In this document: positions 1-4,815 of the stretch, piece by piece
Layout of the letters: each line of letters begins with the position of its first letter
Position numbering within the stretch: the stretch's first letter is position 1
Source of the DNA: Hyphomonadaceae bacterium
GTDB taxonomy: Bacteria > Pseudomonadota > Alphaproteobacteria > Caulobacterales > Aquidulcibacteraceae
Assembly: GCA_003526465.1 (NCBI GenBank)
Contig: DPWD01000045.1
Location: 1 to 6,170 of the forward strand
Direction of reading: 5' to 3'
Length of the DNA stretch: 6,170 nt
Notes under the pieces: generated by a model
Seen by the model: only the letters and a program-made list of their open reading frames with translations
What the model was told of the DNA's origin: nothing
The model's database searches: none
Made by a program: the position numbers and the translations under genes

Positions 1-272
1 GCGCGCGCCGCCTCCACCGCTTGCGCCAGCGCCGCACGCTGCGCCGATGCGCCTTGCAGGGGCAGATCGATGCGCTGTCCTTCCAAGCGGAACACCGGCG
101 CGCCCGCGTCCACGGAATCGCCCTCGCGCACGAATAACTCGGCGACGACGCCGGATTCCTGGCTGGCAAGGTACACATATTCGGCTTCGCCATAGCCTTG
201 CATCGCGCCCTCGGGCGCGCGCGAACAGGCGCCCGCGATCAAGGCCAATGCGATTGCGTAAAAGCGCTTCAT
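1..272 (-). CDS. HlyD-family periplasmic adaptor lipoprotein, N-terminal part (runs off left edge)
   Basis: About 90 codons are visible on the minus strand. The product begins MKRFYAIALALIAGAC, a basic n-region, hydrophobic stretch and a loose lipobox (A13-G14-A15-C16), so it is probably a lipoprotein anchored at the periplasmic side. Residues about 27-65 (YGEAEYVYLASQESGVV, then LFVREGDSVDAGAPVFRLEG) match the barrel-sandwich/lipoyl-like part of membrane-fusion proteins of the HlyD/YbhG type, and an Ala/Gln-rich helix typical of the following coiled-coil hairpin starts near residue 72. By family knowledge such adaptors link an inner-membrane ABC or RND pump to an outer-membrane channel. Its ATG (272-270) overlaps the stop of the tetR-type gene (ATGA), so the two are probably translationally coupled and co-repressed. 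A TetR regulator preceding a HlyD adaptor recalls the E. coli cecR-ybhG arrangement, in which ABC transporter genes follow; here they would lie beyond the edge. The specific substrate cannot be told. Confidence 0.82.
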   Translation of the reverse strand, partial: MKRFYAIALALIAGACSRAPEGAMQGYGEAEYVYLASQESGVVAELFVREGDSVDAGAPVFRLEGQRIDLPLQGASAQRAALAQAVEAAR

Positions 273-910
273 GCGCGCACCTCCAGCCCATTCAGCAGGA
301 TGTCGAAATGGCTTTCGACCAGTTTCTCCGGATCGCCGAGCCCGGATTCCCCACCCAGCACATGTGTCCACATAGCCTCGAAGAACATCGGGCCGATGAA
401 GGCGCGCGCCGCCGCGCGGGGGTCGATAGCGCGCAGCTGCCCTTTCGCCATGGCGGTTTCGATCAGGCCGATGAGCGCGCCGAGCGCGATTTCAGCGGCA
501 TGGGTGCGATAATGCTCGGCGATGTCGGGAAAGCGCGCGGACAGCCCGATCACCAGGCGCGGCACCGCCAGCCGCGATGGGTCGCGCAGGAGCCGAACCG
601 CCATGTCGGCAATGGCGCGCAAAGCGAAAAGCGGATTGGCGGCGCCGGCGGCCGCCATGACGGCGGCTTGCTCTGCCAGAGGCGTGATCTTGGCCCTAAT
701 GAGCGCCTTAAGCAGCACCTCCTTGCTCTCGAAATAGAGATAAACGCCCGCCTTCGAGAGCCCGGCGCGTTTGGCTATGTCTTCCATCCGCGCGGCTTCG
801 AAGCCGTTCTTAATGAACTCGGCCAGCGCCGCCTCAAGAATCTCCTCGGGCCGCGCTTCCGCCCGACGCCGCCAGCGGCGGGATTGGGGAGGGGCGGGAG
901 GAGACGTCAC
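269..910 (-). CDS. TetR/AcrR-family transcriptional repressor
   Basis: This 213-residue protein has the size and layout of TetR-family repressors. Residues about 22-68 form the DNA-binding domain: EEILEAALAEFIKNGFEAA, then the helix-turn-helix MEDIAKRAGLSKAGVYLYF (42-60), followed by the usual KEVLLKAL. The remaining 145 residues are a helical ligand-binding and dimerisation domain of unknown ligand. The N-terminal 20 residues are Pro/Arg rich. The start is GTG at 910-908: an in-frame TAG lies at 916-914, so only this GTG or the CTG at 913-911 can start the frame. No Shine-Dalgarno sequence precedes it, and a TATATG box lies at 922-917, which suggests leaderless translation. A 26-bp palindrome immediately upstream (917-942) is the obvious autoregulatory operator. 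It overlaps the downstream adaptor gene by 4 nt, so it probably controls efflux genes including itself. The inducer is unknown. Confidence 0.93.
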   Translation of the reverse strand: MTSPPAPPQSRRWRRRAEARPEEILEAALAEFIKNGFEAARMEDIAKRAGLSKAGVYLYFESKEVLLKALIRAKITPLAEQAAVMAAAGAANPLFALRAIADMAVRLLRDPSRLAVPRLVIGLSARFPDIAEHYRTHAAEIALGALIGLIETAMAKGQLRAIDPRAAARAFIGPMFFEAMWTHVLGGESGLGDPEKLVESHFDILLNGLEVRA

Positions 911-916
911 CAGCTA

Positions 917-942
917 CATATAACTGACCAGTCAGTAATATG
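917..942. promoter_or_regulatory. Probable TetR operator: 26-bp inverted repeat
   Basis: Left arm CATATAACTGAC (917-928) and right arm GTCAGTAATATG (931-942) are reverse complements at 11 of 12 positions (only 922/937 mismatch), around a CA centre. The core ACTGAC-CA-GTCAGT is a perfect two-fold site of the kind bound by TetR-family dimers. It lies 7 bp upstream of the repressor start codon, between the -35-like and -10-like boxes of the minus-strand promoter, and overlaps the -35 of a plus-strand promoter-like pair. Binding would therefore be expected to shut both directions. The symmetry is seen directly; binding is inferred. Confidence 0.85.
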
Positions 943-945
943 CAA
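917..945 (-). promoter_or_regulatory. Putative promoter of the tetR-hlyD operon
   Basis: On the minus strand TTGCAT (945-940) is followed after 17 bp by TATATG (922-917). Initiation about 7 nt further on would fall at or next to the GTG start of the repressor (910), giving a leaderless message. The boxes are weak matches to the sigma-70 consensus (3/6 and 4/6), but the operator palindrome lies exactly across them. Confidence 0.45.
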
Positions 946-952
946 GGATAAT
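924..952 (+). promoter_or_regulatory. Putative divergent promoter overlapping the operator
   Basis: On the plus strand CTGACC (924-929, 4/6 match) is followed after exactly 17 bp by GATAAT (947-952, 5/6 match). The -35 box lies inside the operator palindrome, so this promoter would also be under the TetR repressor. Expected initiation is at about 957-960, which coincides with the ATG of the small Arg-rich ORF. What it transcribes is uncertain: that ORF, or a long leader reaching the gene at 1408. Confidence 0.4.
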
Positions 953-956
953 CTAG

Positions 957-1085
957 ATGCGGGCGCCCAAGAATCCGCGCCCGCGGATCCCCGAGAGCCG
1001 CGAAATCGAGGCCCAACAGGCGCCGCTGCGGCCCCGCGCCGCGTTCCGACAGGCGCGTAGCCGCAGGCCGGCAGGCCGGCAATGA
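957..1085 (+). CDS. Possible small Arg-rich protein (42 aa), doubtful
   Basis: A 42-codon frame starts MRAPKNPRPRIPESREIEA and ends TGA at 1083-1085. About a quarter of the residues are Arg and Pro is frequent, so it would be basic and unstructured; no family is recognised. Support is positional. It starts just beyond the TetR operator and divergent promoter, and AAGGA (944-948) lies 8 nt before the ATG. However, this AAGGA partly overlaps the putative -10 box, so both signals cannot serve the same transcript. GC-rich DNA often yields such frames by chance. It could be a small gene controlled by the repressor, the remnant of a lost divergent gene, or noise. Confidence 0.25.
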   Translation: MRAPKNPRPRIPESREIEAQQAPLRPRAAFRQARSRRPAGRQ

Positions 1086-1119
1086 TGTACAAGATTGGGG
1101 TGAACTTCGCGGGGCGCTT

Positions 1120-1163
1120 AAGAAAAAGTCGGCGAGGTGGCCCGACAGCACGCCTCGCCGACT
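1120..1163 (-). terminator. Rho-independent terminator on the minus strand
   Basis: Read on the minus strand, AGTCGGCGAGG (1163-1153) pairs perfectly over 11 bp with CCTCGCCGACT (1137-1127) around a 15-nt loop, and is followed directly by TTTTTCTT (the last stem T, at 1127, is the first of the run). This is a textbook intrinsic terminator. On the plus strand the stem is not followed by a T run, so it works leftward only. No minus-strand protein gene ends here, so it must either end a non-coding RNA or shield the tetR promoter from transcription coming from the right. Confidence 0.8.
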
Positions 1164-1291
1164 CCCATCATTTCCTTCCCCAGTTCCGCGTGCGAGTTGA
1201 AGGCGCAAACGCGGCAGGGTCAAATGAATCGTCGCGCCGCGGGCAACATTGCCGCGCCTCTGCGCTCAAAAAGCAACGCACTTCGCGAGAC
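1121..1291 (-). ncRNA. Candidate small RNA, about 170 nt
   Basis: The limits are inferred from a promoter-like pair (TTCACC, 17 bp, TAAGAT at 1326-1298, predicting a start near 1291) and the strong terminator ending near 1120. The predicted 5' region overlaps a perfect short hairpin (TTCGCG/CGCGAA, 1282-1296), the middle can form a GC-rich hairpin around GGCAATGTTGCC (1253-1242), and the 3' end is the terminator stem-loop. I do not recognise a known RNA family, and it does not look like SRP RNA, tmRNA or RNase P RNA. An alternative promoter (TTGACC, 17 bp, TCAACT, 1223-1195) would give a roughly 70-nt RNA. That shorter form would carry GGGGAAGGAA before a 17-codon frame (MMGVGEACCRATSPTFS) that runs through the terminator, so a tiny peptide or leader is a second possibility. 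Confidence 0.3.
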
Positions 1292-1297
1292 GCGAAC

Positions 1298-1326
1298 ATC
1301 TTACGCATTCGCACGCTACGGGTGAA
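1298..1326 (-). promoter_or_regulatory. Putative promoter of the candidate sRNA
   Basis: On the minus strand TTCACC (1326-1321) and TAAGAT (1303-1298) each match the sigma-70 consensus at 4 of 6 positions with an exact 17-bp spacer. Its main interest is that it points at the orphan terminator 135 bp further on. Confidence 0.3.
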
Positions 1327-1407
1327 CGGGAGTTGCGCGCCGCGATTTGGTATGGGAACCTCGGCGCACCCCCGACAGCGTTGAGTACAACAAAGAGGAG
1401 CGGCTGC

Positions 1408-1923
1408 ATGCGCGGACGCAGGGAACATATTGTTAGGGGGGCAAAACTGATGGCCCTGGCGCCTAAGCTAAAGACCCGCCAAATCAAGAAGTTCGAACGC
1501 AAGTGCCGCGCGCGTGTCAATCAGCTCGCCGCGCTCACGTCGGCATCCGCAGGGATTCCAGCCAGGTTGTATGACCTCAACTCCGACGGCGGTCGCTACC
1601 GCATCGACTATGCCGGTCCAGGTCAATGGACCGTGGAGGTTGTGCGCGCGCCGCCGAAAAAAGCGATGAGAAAAAAACCCGCAGCGAAAACAGCAAAGGC
1701 GAAAAAGGCCGCCGCGAAAAAAGCGGTTGGGAGAGGGGCCACGAAAGCTCAGAAGCGCCCCAAATCCGCGCCCGCGGTCGGGGCGACGCAAGCGCGCACG
1801 GTCGCCGCCAATACGGCGGCGGGCCACGCCCAGTGCGGCAAACCTGGCAAGCGGTCGGCGAAACGGTTGACTTCGCCTGGACCGGTGTCCGATCCGCCGG
1901 ACAAAGCCCTGAAAGGTGAATAG
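1408..1923 (+). CDS. Small basic protein with histone-H1-like Lys/Ala tail
   Basis: The product is 171 residues from the ATG at 1408, chosen because GAGGAG (1395-1400) lies 7 nt upstream. An ATG at 1450, with AGGGGGG 9 nt upstream, would give 157 residues; the frame is open further upstream but without a ribosome-binding site. Residues about 15-80 form a possible small domain: a basic helix (LKTRQIKKFERKCRARVNQL), then a likely beta part with YDLNSDGGRYRIDYAG and QWTVEVV. Residues about 83-119 are Lys/Ala/Pro rich (KKAMRKKPAAKTAKAKKAAA), like eukaryotic H1 tails and bacterial H1-like nucleoid proteins, and the last 50 residues are low-complexity and still basic. There is no signal peptide or membrane segment. 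A DNA- or RNA-binding role is plausible from composition only. The next gene downstream has a similar tail. No family is recognised for the N-terminal domain. Confidence 0.65.
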   Translation: MRGRREHIVRGAKLMALAPKLKTRQIKKFERKCRARVNQLAALTSASAGIPARLYDLNSDGGRYRIDYAGPGQWTVEVVRAPPKKAMRKKPAAKTAKAKKAAAKKAVGRGATKAQKRPKSAPAVGATQARTVAANTAAGHAQCGKPGKRSAKRLTSPGPVSDPPDKALKGE

Positions 1924-2109
1924 GCTGCACTGTTGTACGGAATTATTGTGTACGTGACGGTGGATTGCCTCAATTCACACCAAAGCGACAGCGCGGCGTC
2001 ACAATCGCGCGTTAACGAAGTGGTGAAACCAGAGGCCATAGATTGGGCCGCAATGCGCCTCGGCGCGGCTTTGGCCTGCCTGTTCGCCTGGGCGGGGCTT
2101 AGAAAGTGA
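1924..2109 (+). other. Inter-gene stretch with an open frame in register with the upstream gene
   Basis: After the TAG at 1921-1923 the same frame stays open for 61 codons up to a TGA at 2107-2109, which abuts the GTG (2110) that could start the next gene. There is no ATG before 2053 (which leaves 18 codons), but TTG (1933), GTG (1948) and GTG (2020) are available. The last residues (AAMRLGAALACLFAWAGLRK) are hydrophobic. None of the starts has a good ribosome-binding site, and the first 60 bp are AT-richer, as in a promoter region. It may be a small protein gene, a former C-terminal extension, or chance. Confidence 0.2.
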
Positions 2110-2121
2110 GTGAGTACAACA

Positions 2122-2514
2122 ATGTCACCCGTGCGAAGGGCCGCCAAAGGCGCCAAACAGCGAACGGTTTCGACCTCGGAAGTGCGCAAGCAATTGGCGG
2201 GTGCGTTACGCACCGTCAAGCAAGAGAAGGTGCTGATCGGCTTTGGCCGCTACGGCGCCTGCGTGGCGGTGCTGGCGCCGGTCGAAGCGGCTTTCATGCT
2301 TGCGGGCCGCGGGGCTGAGGTTAAACCCGAACTCCGCGCCAAGATCAAAGCGATAGCCGAGGCATTCGCGGACGACTTGCAGCTCGAGGACGCTCCCGCT
2401 GCGGTCTCGCGCAAGGCGGCGAGGACAACCCGGAAGGCCCCCGGCAAGAAGGCCCCCAAGACGGTCGCCAAGAAATCCGCAAAGGCGCGCCGGAAGCCGC
2501 AAAGCCGCCGCTAA
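2122..2514 (+). CDS. Phd/YefM-antitoxin-like domain with histone-H1-like tail
   Basis: The product is 130 residues from the ATG at 2122; a GTG 12 nt upstream (2110) would add four residues, and neither start has a strong ribosome-binding site. Residues about 14-60 (VSTSEVRKQLAGALRTVKQE, then GFGRYGACVAVLAPVEA) read like the N-terminal fold of Phd/YefM antitoxins: a short strand, a helix, a strand pair with G-x-x-x-AVL, and the next helix. Residues 66-90 are a charged helix. Residues about 95-130 are a Lys/Arg/Ala/Pro tail (KKAPKTVAKKSAKARRK) resembling histone H1. No toxin gene follows; the next gene is a metabolic dehydrogenase. It is therefore more likely a DNA-binding or nucleoid-associated protein built on an antitoxin-like fold than half of a toxin-antitoxin pair. 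The Phd link is a visual resemblance, not a profile hit. Confidence 0.65.
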   Translation: MSPVRRAAKGAKQRTVSTSEVRKQLAGALRTVKQEKVLIGFGRYGACVAVLAPVEAAFMLAGRGAEVKPELRAKIKAIAEAFADDLQLEDAPAAVSRKAARTTRKAPGKKAPKTVAKKSAKARRKPQSRR

Positions 2515-2544
2515 ATTTTCACGCGCGCGATGCCGCGGCGGGCG

Positions 2545-2551
2545 CTATAGA
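2545..2551 (+). promoter_or_regulatory. Possible -10 box before the formaldehyde dehydrogenase gene
   Basis: CTATAGA stands out in very GC-rich DNA 27 bp before the ATG at 2578 and resembles a -10 element (TATAGA, 2546-2551). No credible -35 is found at 16-18 bp. Initiation near 2558 would leave a short leader that still holds the GGGAG ribosome-binding site (2564-2568). Confidence 0.3.
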
Positions 2552-2577
2552 GGGCGCCTGTGCGGGAGAAAGTGCGC

Positions 2578-3687
2578 ATGAAAACTCGAGCCGCCGTCGC
2601 GTTCGAAGCCAAGAAGCCGTTGGAAATCGTCGAGCTTGACCTCGAAGGGCCGAAGGCCGGGGAGGTGCTGGTCGAGATCAAGGCCACCGGGATTTGCCAC
2701 ACCGACGCTTACACGTTGGATGGTCTCGACAGCGAAGGCATCTTTCCGTCGGTGCTCGGCCATGAGGGCGCGGGCATCGTGCGCGAAATTGGCGCTGGCG
2801 TGAGCAGCGTCGCGGTCGGCGACCACGTCATCCCGCTCTACACGCCCGAATGCCGTCAGTGCAAAAGCTGCCTCTCGCGCAAGACCAATCTCTGCACCGC
2901 CATCCGCGCCACCCAAGGGAAGGGGCTGATGCCGGACGGCTCCTCGCGCTTCTCGTACAAAGGCAAGCCGATCGCCCATTACATGGGCTGCTCGACCTTT
3001 TCGAATTTCACGGTGTTGCCGGAAATCGCCATCGCGAAAATCCGCAAGGACGCGCCGTTCGACAAGGCCTGCTATATCGGGTGCGGCGTCACCACCGGGG
3101 TAGGGGCGGTGACCAACACCGCGAAAGTAGAGCCGGGTGCGAACGTGATCGTGTTCGGGCTCGGCGGCATTGGGCTTAATGTGGTGCAGGGCGCGAAGCT
3201 CGTCGGCGCGGGCATGATTATCGGTGTCGATATCAATCCCGCGCGCGAGGAATGGGGCCGCACGTTCGGCATGACGCACTTTGTCAATCCGAAGAATGTT
3301 TCAGGCGATCTGGTCGCGCATCTGGTGGATCTCACCGGCGGCGGCGCCGATTACACCTTCGACTGCACCGGCAACACGCAAGTGATGCGCCAGGCGCTCG
3401 AAGCCTGCCATCGCGGCTGGGGCGAGAGCATCATTATCGGCGTCGCCGAAGCCGGCAAGGAAATCGCCACGCGGCCGTTCCAGCTGGTCACGGGCCGCGT
3501 CTGGAAAGGCACCGCCTTCGGCGGCGCGCGCGGCCGCACCGACGTACCGCGCATCGTCGATTGGTACATGGACGGCAAAATCCAAATCGACCCGATGATC
3601 ACGCACACCATGCCGCTGGAGCGGATCAACGAGGCGTTCGATCTGATGCATCGGGGGGAGAGTATACGGAGCGTGGTGGTGTATTGA
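2578..3687 (+). CDS. frmA: S-(hydroxymethyl)glutathione dehydrogenase / class III alcohol dehydrogenase
   Basis: This 369-residue zinc- and NAD-dependent enzyme oxidises S-hydroxymethylglutathione to S-formylglutathione and, by family knowledge, also reduces S-nitrosoglutathione. The length equals that of E. coli FrmA when started at the ATG at 2578 ([19 protein letters not shown]); GGGAG lies 9 nt upstream, and the in-frame GTG at 2560 would add an untypical extension. Catalytic zinc ligands are C40, H62 (in GHEGAG) and C169 (in GCGVTTG). The structural zinc is held by C92, C95, C98 and C106 (PECRQCKSC and NLC). D51, E53 and R110, which are class III features that bind the glutathione adduct, are present. 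The NAD fold shows GLGGIG at 194-199 and D218. The C-terminal text ([22 protein letters not shown] and the ending ESIRSVVVY) is characteristic. It appears intact. No FrmR or S-formylglutathione hydrolase is adjacent; Gfa is encoded 1.7 kb downstream. Confidence 0.97.
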   Translation: MKTRAAVAFEAKKPLEIVELDLEGPKAGEVLVEIKATGICHTDAYTLDGLDSEGIFPSVLGHEGAGIVREIGAGVSSVAVGDHVIPLYTPECRQCKSCLSRKTNLCTAIRATQGKGLMPDGSSRFSYKGKPIAHYMGCSTFSNFTVLPEIAIAKIRKDAPFDKACYIGCGVTTGVGAVTNTAKVEPGANVIVFGLGGIGLNVVQGAKLVGAGMIIGVDINPAREEWGRTFGMTHFVNPKNVSGDLVAHLVDLTGGGADYTFDCTGNTQVMRQALEACHRGWGESIIIGVAEAGKEIATRPFQLVTGRVWKGTAFGGARGRTDVPRIVDWYMDGKIQIDPMITHTMPLERINEAFDLMHRGESIRSVVVY

Positions 3688-4208
3688 TGCGAAGAATTTT
3701 CTGCAGTGCGCTAATTCTTCTCTTCTTGGCGACGGGGCGTGCGGCGGCGCAGCCGGCTCTGCAAGCCGACCTGCAATGGGGCGGCATCTACTTGTACCAG
3801 GGAGAACTCCTCGACTCGCTTTTACCCGAGGTTGACCTGCTCAGCGACTATATCGGACGGCTGAAGCGCGAAGCCGCGAACACGCTTTCAGCTGCGCCTG
3901 ATGGAGACGGGGTCTCGGGAGTGCTGTTCGTGGCCGTGAGGCCGGGGCGGCATGCTCGCGTCTGGGTGCTGGCCAAATCTGGGCACTTGTCGAGGGACAC
4001 CGAGGCCGCGCTTGAACTCAGGTTAAGCGCTATGGCGCCAGTGGAGGTCGGCGCCGGTTTCCTATTTGGGCTATCGTTTGGCGCTTGGGGTGCGGCCCCA
4101 TATGACGGCGCCGGTCCGCCGCCGCTGCCTCCCGAGTGGGTTGCGCAGATACCCCCGGAGGGCGTCATGCTCAACGACGCGTTCATAGAGCGCGTTTGGC
4201 CAGACTAG
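3687..4208 (+). CDS. Exported protein of unknown function
   Basis: The ATG at 3687 overlaps the stop of the dehydrogenase gene by one base (TGATG), so translation is probably coupled; no good ribosome-binding site of its own is seen. The 173-residue product starts [21 protein letters not shown], a clear Sec signal peptide with likely cleavage after A21 (AAA before Q). The mature part is about 150 residues: a helical region (YLYQGELLDSLLPEVDLLSD), then alternating segments VSGVLFVAVRPG, ARVWVLAKSGHLS and a helix TEAALELRLSAM, ending GAGFLFGLSFGAWG and a Pro-rich stretch. The order strand, strand, helix, strand loosely recalls TonB-C-like folds, but I do not recognise the family. It has no cysteines after the signal peptide and no other membrane segment. 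Co-translation with the dehydrogenase could be incidental. Confidence 0.75.
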   Translation: MRRIFCSALILLFLATGRAAAQPALQADLQWGGIYLYQGELLDSLLPEVDLLSDYIGRLKREAANTLSAAPDGDGVSGVLFVAVRPGRHARVWVLAKSGHLSRDTEAALELRLSAMAPVEVGAGFLFGLSFGAWGAAPYDGAGPPPLPPEWVAQIPPEGVMLNDAFIERVWPD

Positions 4209-4227
4209 CGACCATGGTGGTGATTTT

Positions 4228-4257
4228 CTGGGCATCTCCCAGTTTCAGTGCTAATCT
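4228..4257 (+). promoter_or_regulatory. Putative promoter/operator of the toxin-antitoxin pair
   Basis: TGGGCA (4229-4234, 4/6 match to -35) is followed after 17 bp by an extended -10, TGC-TAATCT (4249-4257). Initiation would fall at about 4264, the antitoxin ATG itself, so the message may be leaderless; indeed only pyrimidines (CTTCCCCC) precede the ATG and no Shine-Dalgarno is present. A perfect inverted repeat CTGGG-CATCT-CCCAG (4228-4242) covers the -35 box and is a candidate operator for autoregulation by the ribbon-helix-helix antitoxin. Confidence 0.45.
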
Positions 4258-4263
4258 TCCCCC

Positions 4264-4521
4264 ATGTCCACGCTTACCATCCCACTCGATGCCGCCACCG
4301 AGGCGGCGCTGGATCAAATCTCCGCCGCCACAAACCGACCCAAGTCTGACATCGCCGCCCAAGCCGTGGCCGACTATGCCCGCTTCACCGCCGAGTATGC
4401 CGAACTCGTGCGCGAAGCACGCCAGGATTTCGCCGCGGGCCGCACTTTCACGCCCGAAGAGGTAGCCGCCGGGGCTCAGGCAATCATCGCCGGCGCGAAG
4501 GCGCGCGGCCGTGAAGCGTGA
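4264..4521 (+). CDS. Type II antitoxin, ribbon-helix-helix (CopG/ParD-like)
   Basis: This 85-residue protein begins with a classic ribbon-helix-helix: strand MSTLTIPLD (1-9), helix AATEAALDQISAATNR, turn and second helix KSDIAAQAVADYARF. The C-terminal half, charged and helical (EYAELVREARQDFAAGRTFT then PEEVAAG), is the segment that in this family wraps the toxin. It should bind its operator as a dimer, neutralise the toxin encoded next, and repress the operon. The gene overlaps the toxin gene by 11 bp, which is typical of coupled toxin-antitoxin translation. The start is an ATG without a Shine-Dalgarno sequence, 7 nt past a -10-like box. It sits between two gene groups linked to formaldehyde metabolism and has no evident functional tie to them. 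Confidence 0.88.
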   Translation: MSTLTIPLDAATEAALDQISAATNRPKSDIAAQAVADYARFTAEYAELVREARQDFAAGRTFTPEEVAAGAQAIIAGAKARGREA

Positions 4522-4807
4522 GGCCTGGTCGGCGCACGCGCGCGCCGATTTTGACCGCCAAGTCGCCTTTGTCGCCGAGCGCAGTCCTGCCGCGGCAAAG
4601 CGTTTATCCGATGCCATTCTCAGCGCCACCGCCGGATTGCGCCAGTCCAACACCGGGCGCATCGGTCGTATCGAGGGCACGTTCGAGCAAGTGGTGCGCA
4701 AACAACCCTACATCATCCTGTTCGAAATGACGGACGAAGAAGTGCGCATCCTCCGCGTGGTCCACAGTGCGCGCGATTGGCCAGAGGGCCAAATGCCGCC
4801 GCCATAA
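4511..4807 (+). CDS. Type II toxin of the ParE/RelE superfamily
   Basis: The product is 98 residues from a GTG start (4511), eleven bases inside the end of the antitoxin gene. It shows the ParE layout: two N-terminal helices (SAHARADFDRQVAFVAERSP and AAAKRLSDAILSATAGLRQS) followed by a beta sheet with GRIGRIEGTFEQVV, KQPYIILFEM and VRILRVVHSARDWP. The GR-x-GR...GT, the PYII(L) and the HSARDWP ending are the conserved ParE-type blocks; family members poison DNA gyrase, whereas RelE relatives cleave mRNA, and the sequence here looks closer to ParE. It appears full length and intact. A 6-bp inverted repeat (TTGGCC-AGAG-GGCCAA, 4777-4792) lies within its 3' end but has no T run. Its natural partner is the upstream antitoxin. 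Confidence 0.88.
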   Translation: MKREAWSAHARADFDRQVAFVAERSPAAAKRLSDAILSATAGLRQSNTGRIGRIEGTFEQVVRKQPYIILFEMTDEEVRILRVVHSARDWPEGQMPPP

Positions 4808-4815
4808 GGTGCGCG

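Larger units (their letters stand above)
1086..1407. other. 322-bp region without a convincing protein gene
   Basis: No frame here reads like a protein. The region holds an intrinsic terminator facing left (1120-1163), a minus-strand promoter-like pair (1298-1326) and three further symmetrical elements: TTCGCG-AGA-CGCGAA (1282-1296, perfect), GGCAA-CA-TTGCC (1242-1253, perfect) and the terminator stem itself. On the plus strand it supplies the upstream region and the ribosome-binding site (GAGGAG, 1395-1400) of the gene at 1408; no clear plus-strand promoter for that gene was seen. Confidence 0.6.

Noticed and set aside
47..1060. 337-codon open frame on the plus strand
   Set aside because: It is antisense to the HlyD and TetR genes and continues into the operator region; the translation is Arg-rich low-complexity text.
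834..1223. Minus-strand frame of 129 codons covering the tetR promoter
   Set aside because: It runs through the intrinsic terminator, the operator and the tetR start, and its product resembles nothing.
1249..1407. Upstream extension of the first basic-tail gene
   Set aside because: No ribosome-binding site precedes the upstream starts, and the ATG at 1408 has GAGGAG at ideal spacing.
2545..3279. 244-codon open frame on the minus strand
   Set aside because: It is the antisense shadow of the class III dehydrogenase gene, whose protein is unmistakable.
3252..3686. Upstream extension of the exported protein's frame into the dehydrogenase gene
   Set aside because: The extension overlaps the dehydrogenase in another frame, while the ATG at 3687 begins a perfect signal peptide.
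4777..4792. Perfect hairpin TTGGCC-AGAG-GGCCAA as a terminator of the toxin-antitoxin unit
   Set aside because: It lies inside the toxin coding sequence and has no following T run; such GC-rich symmetry is common by chance.
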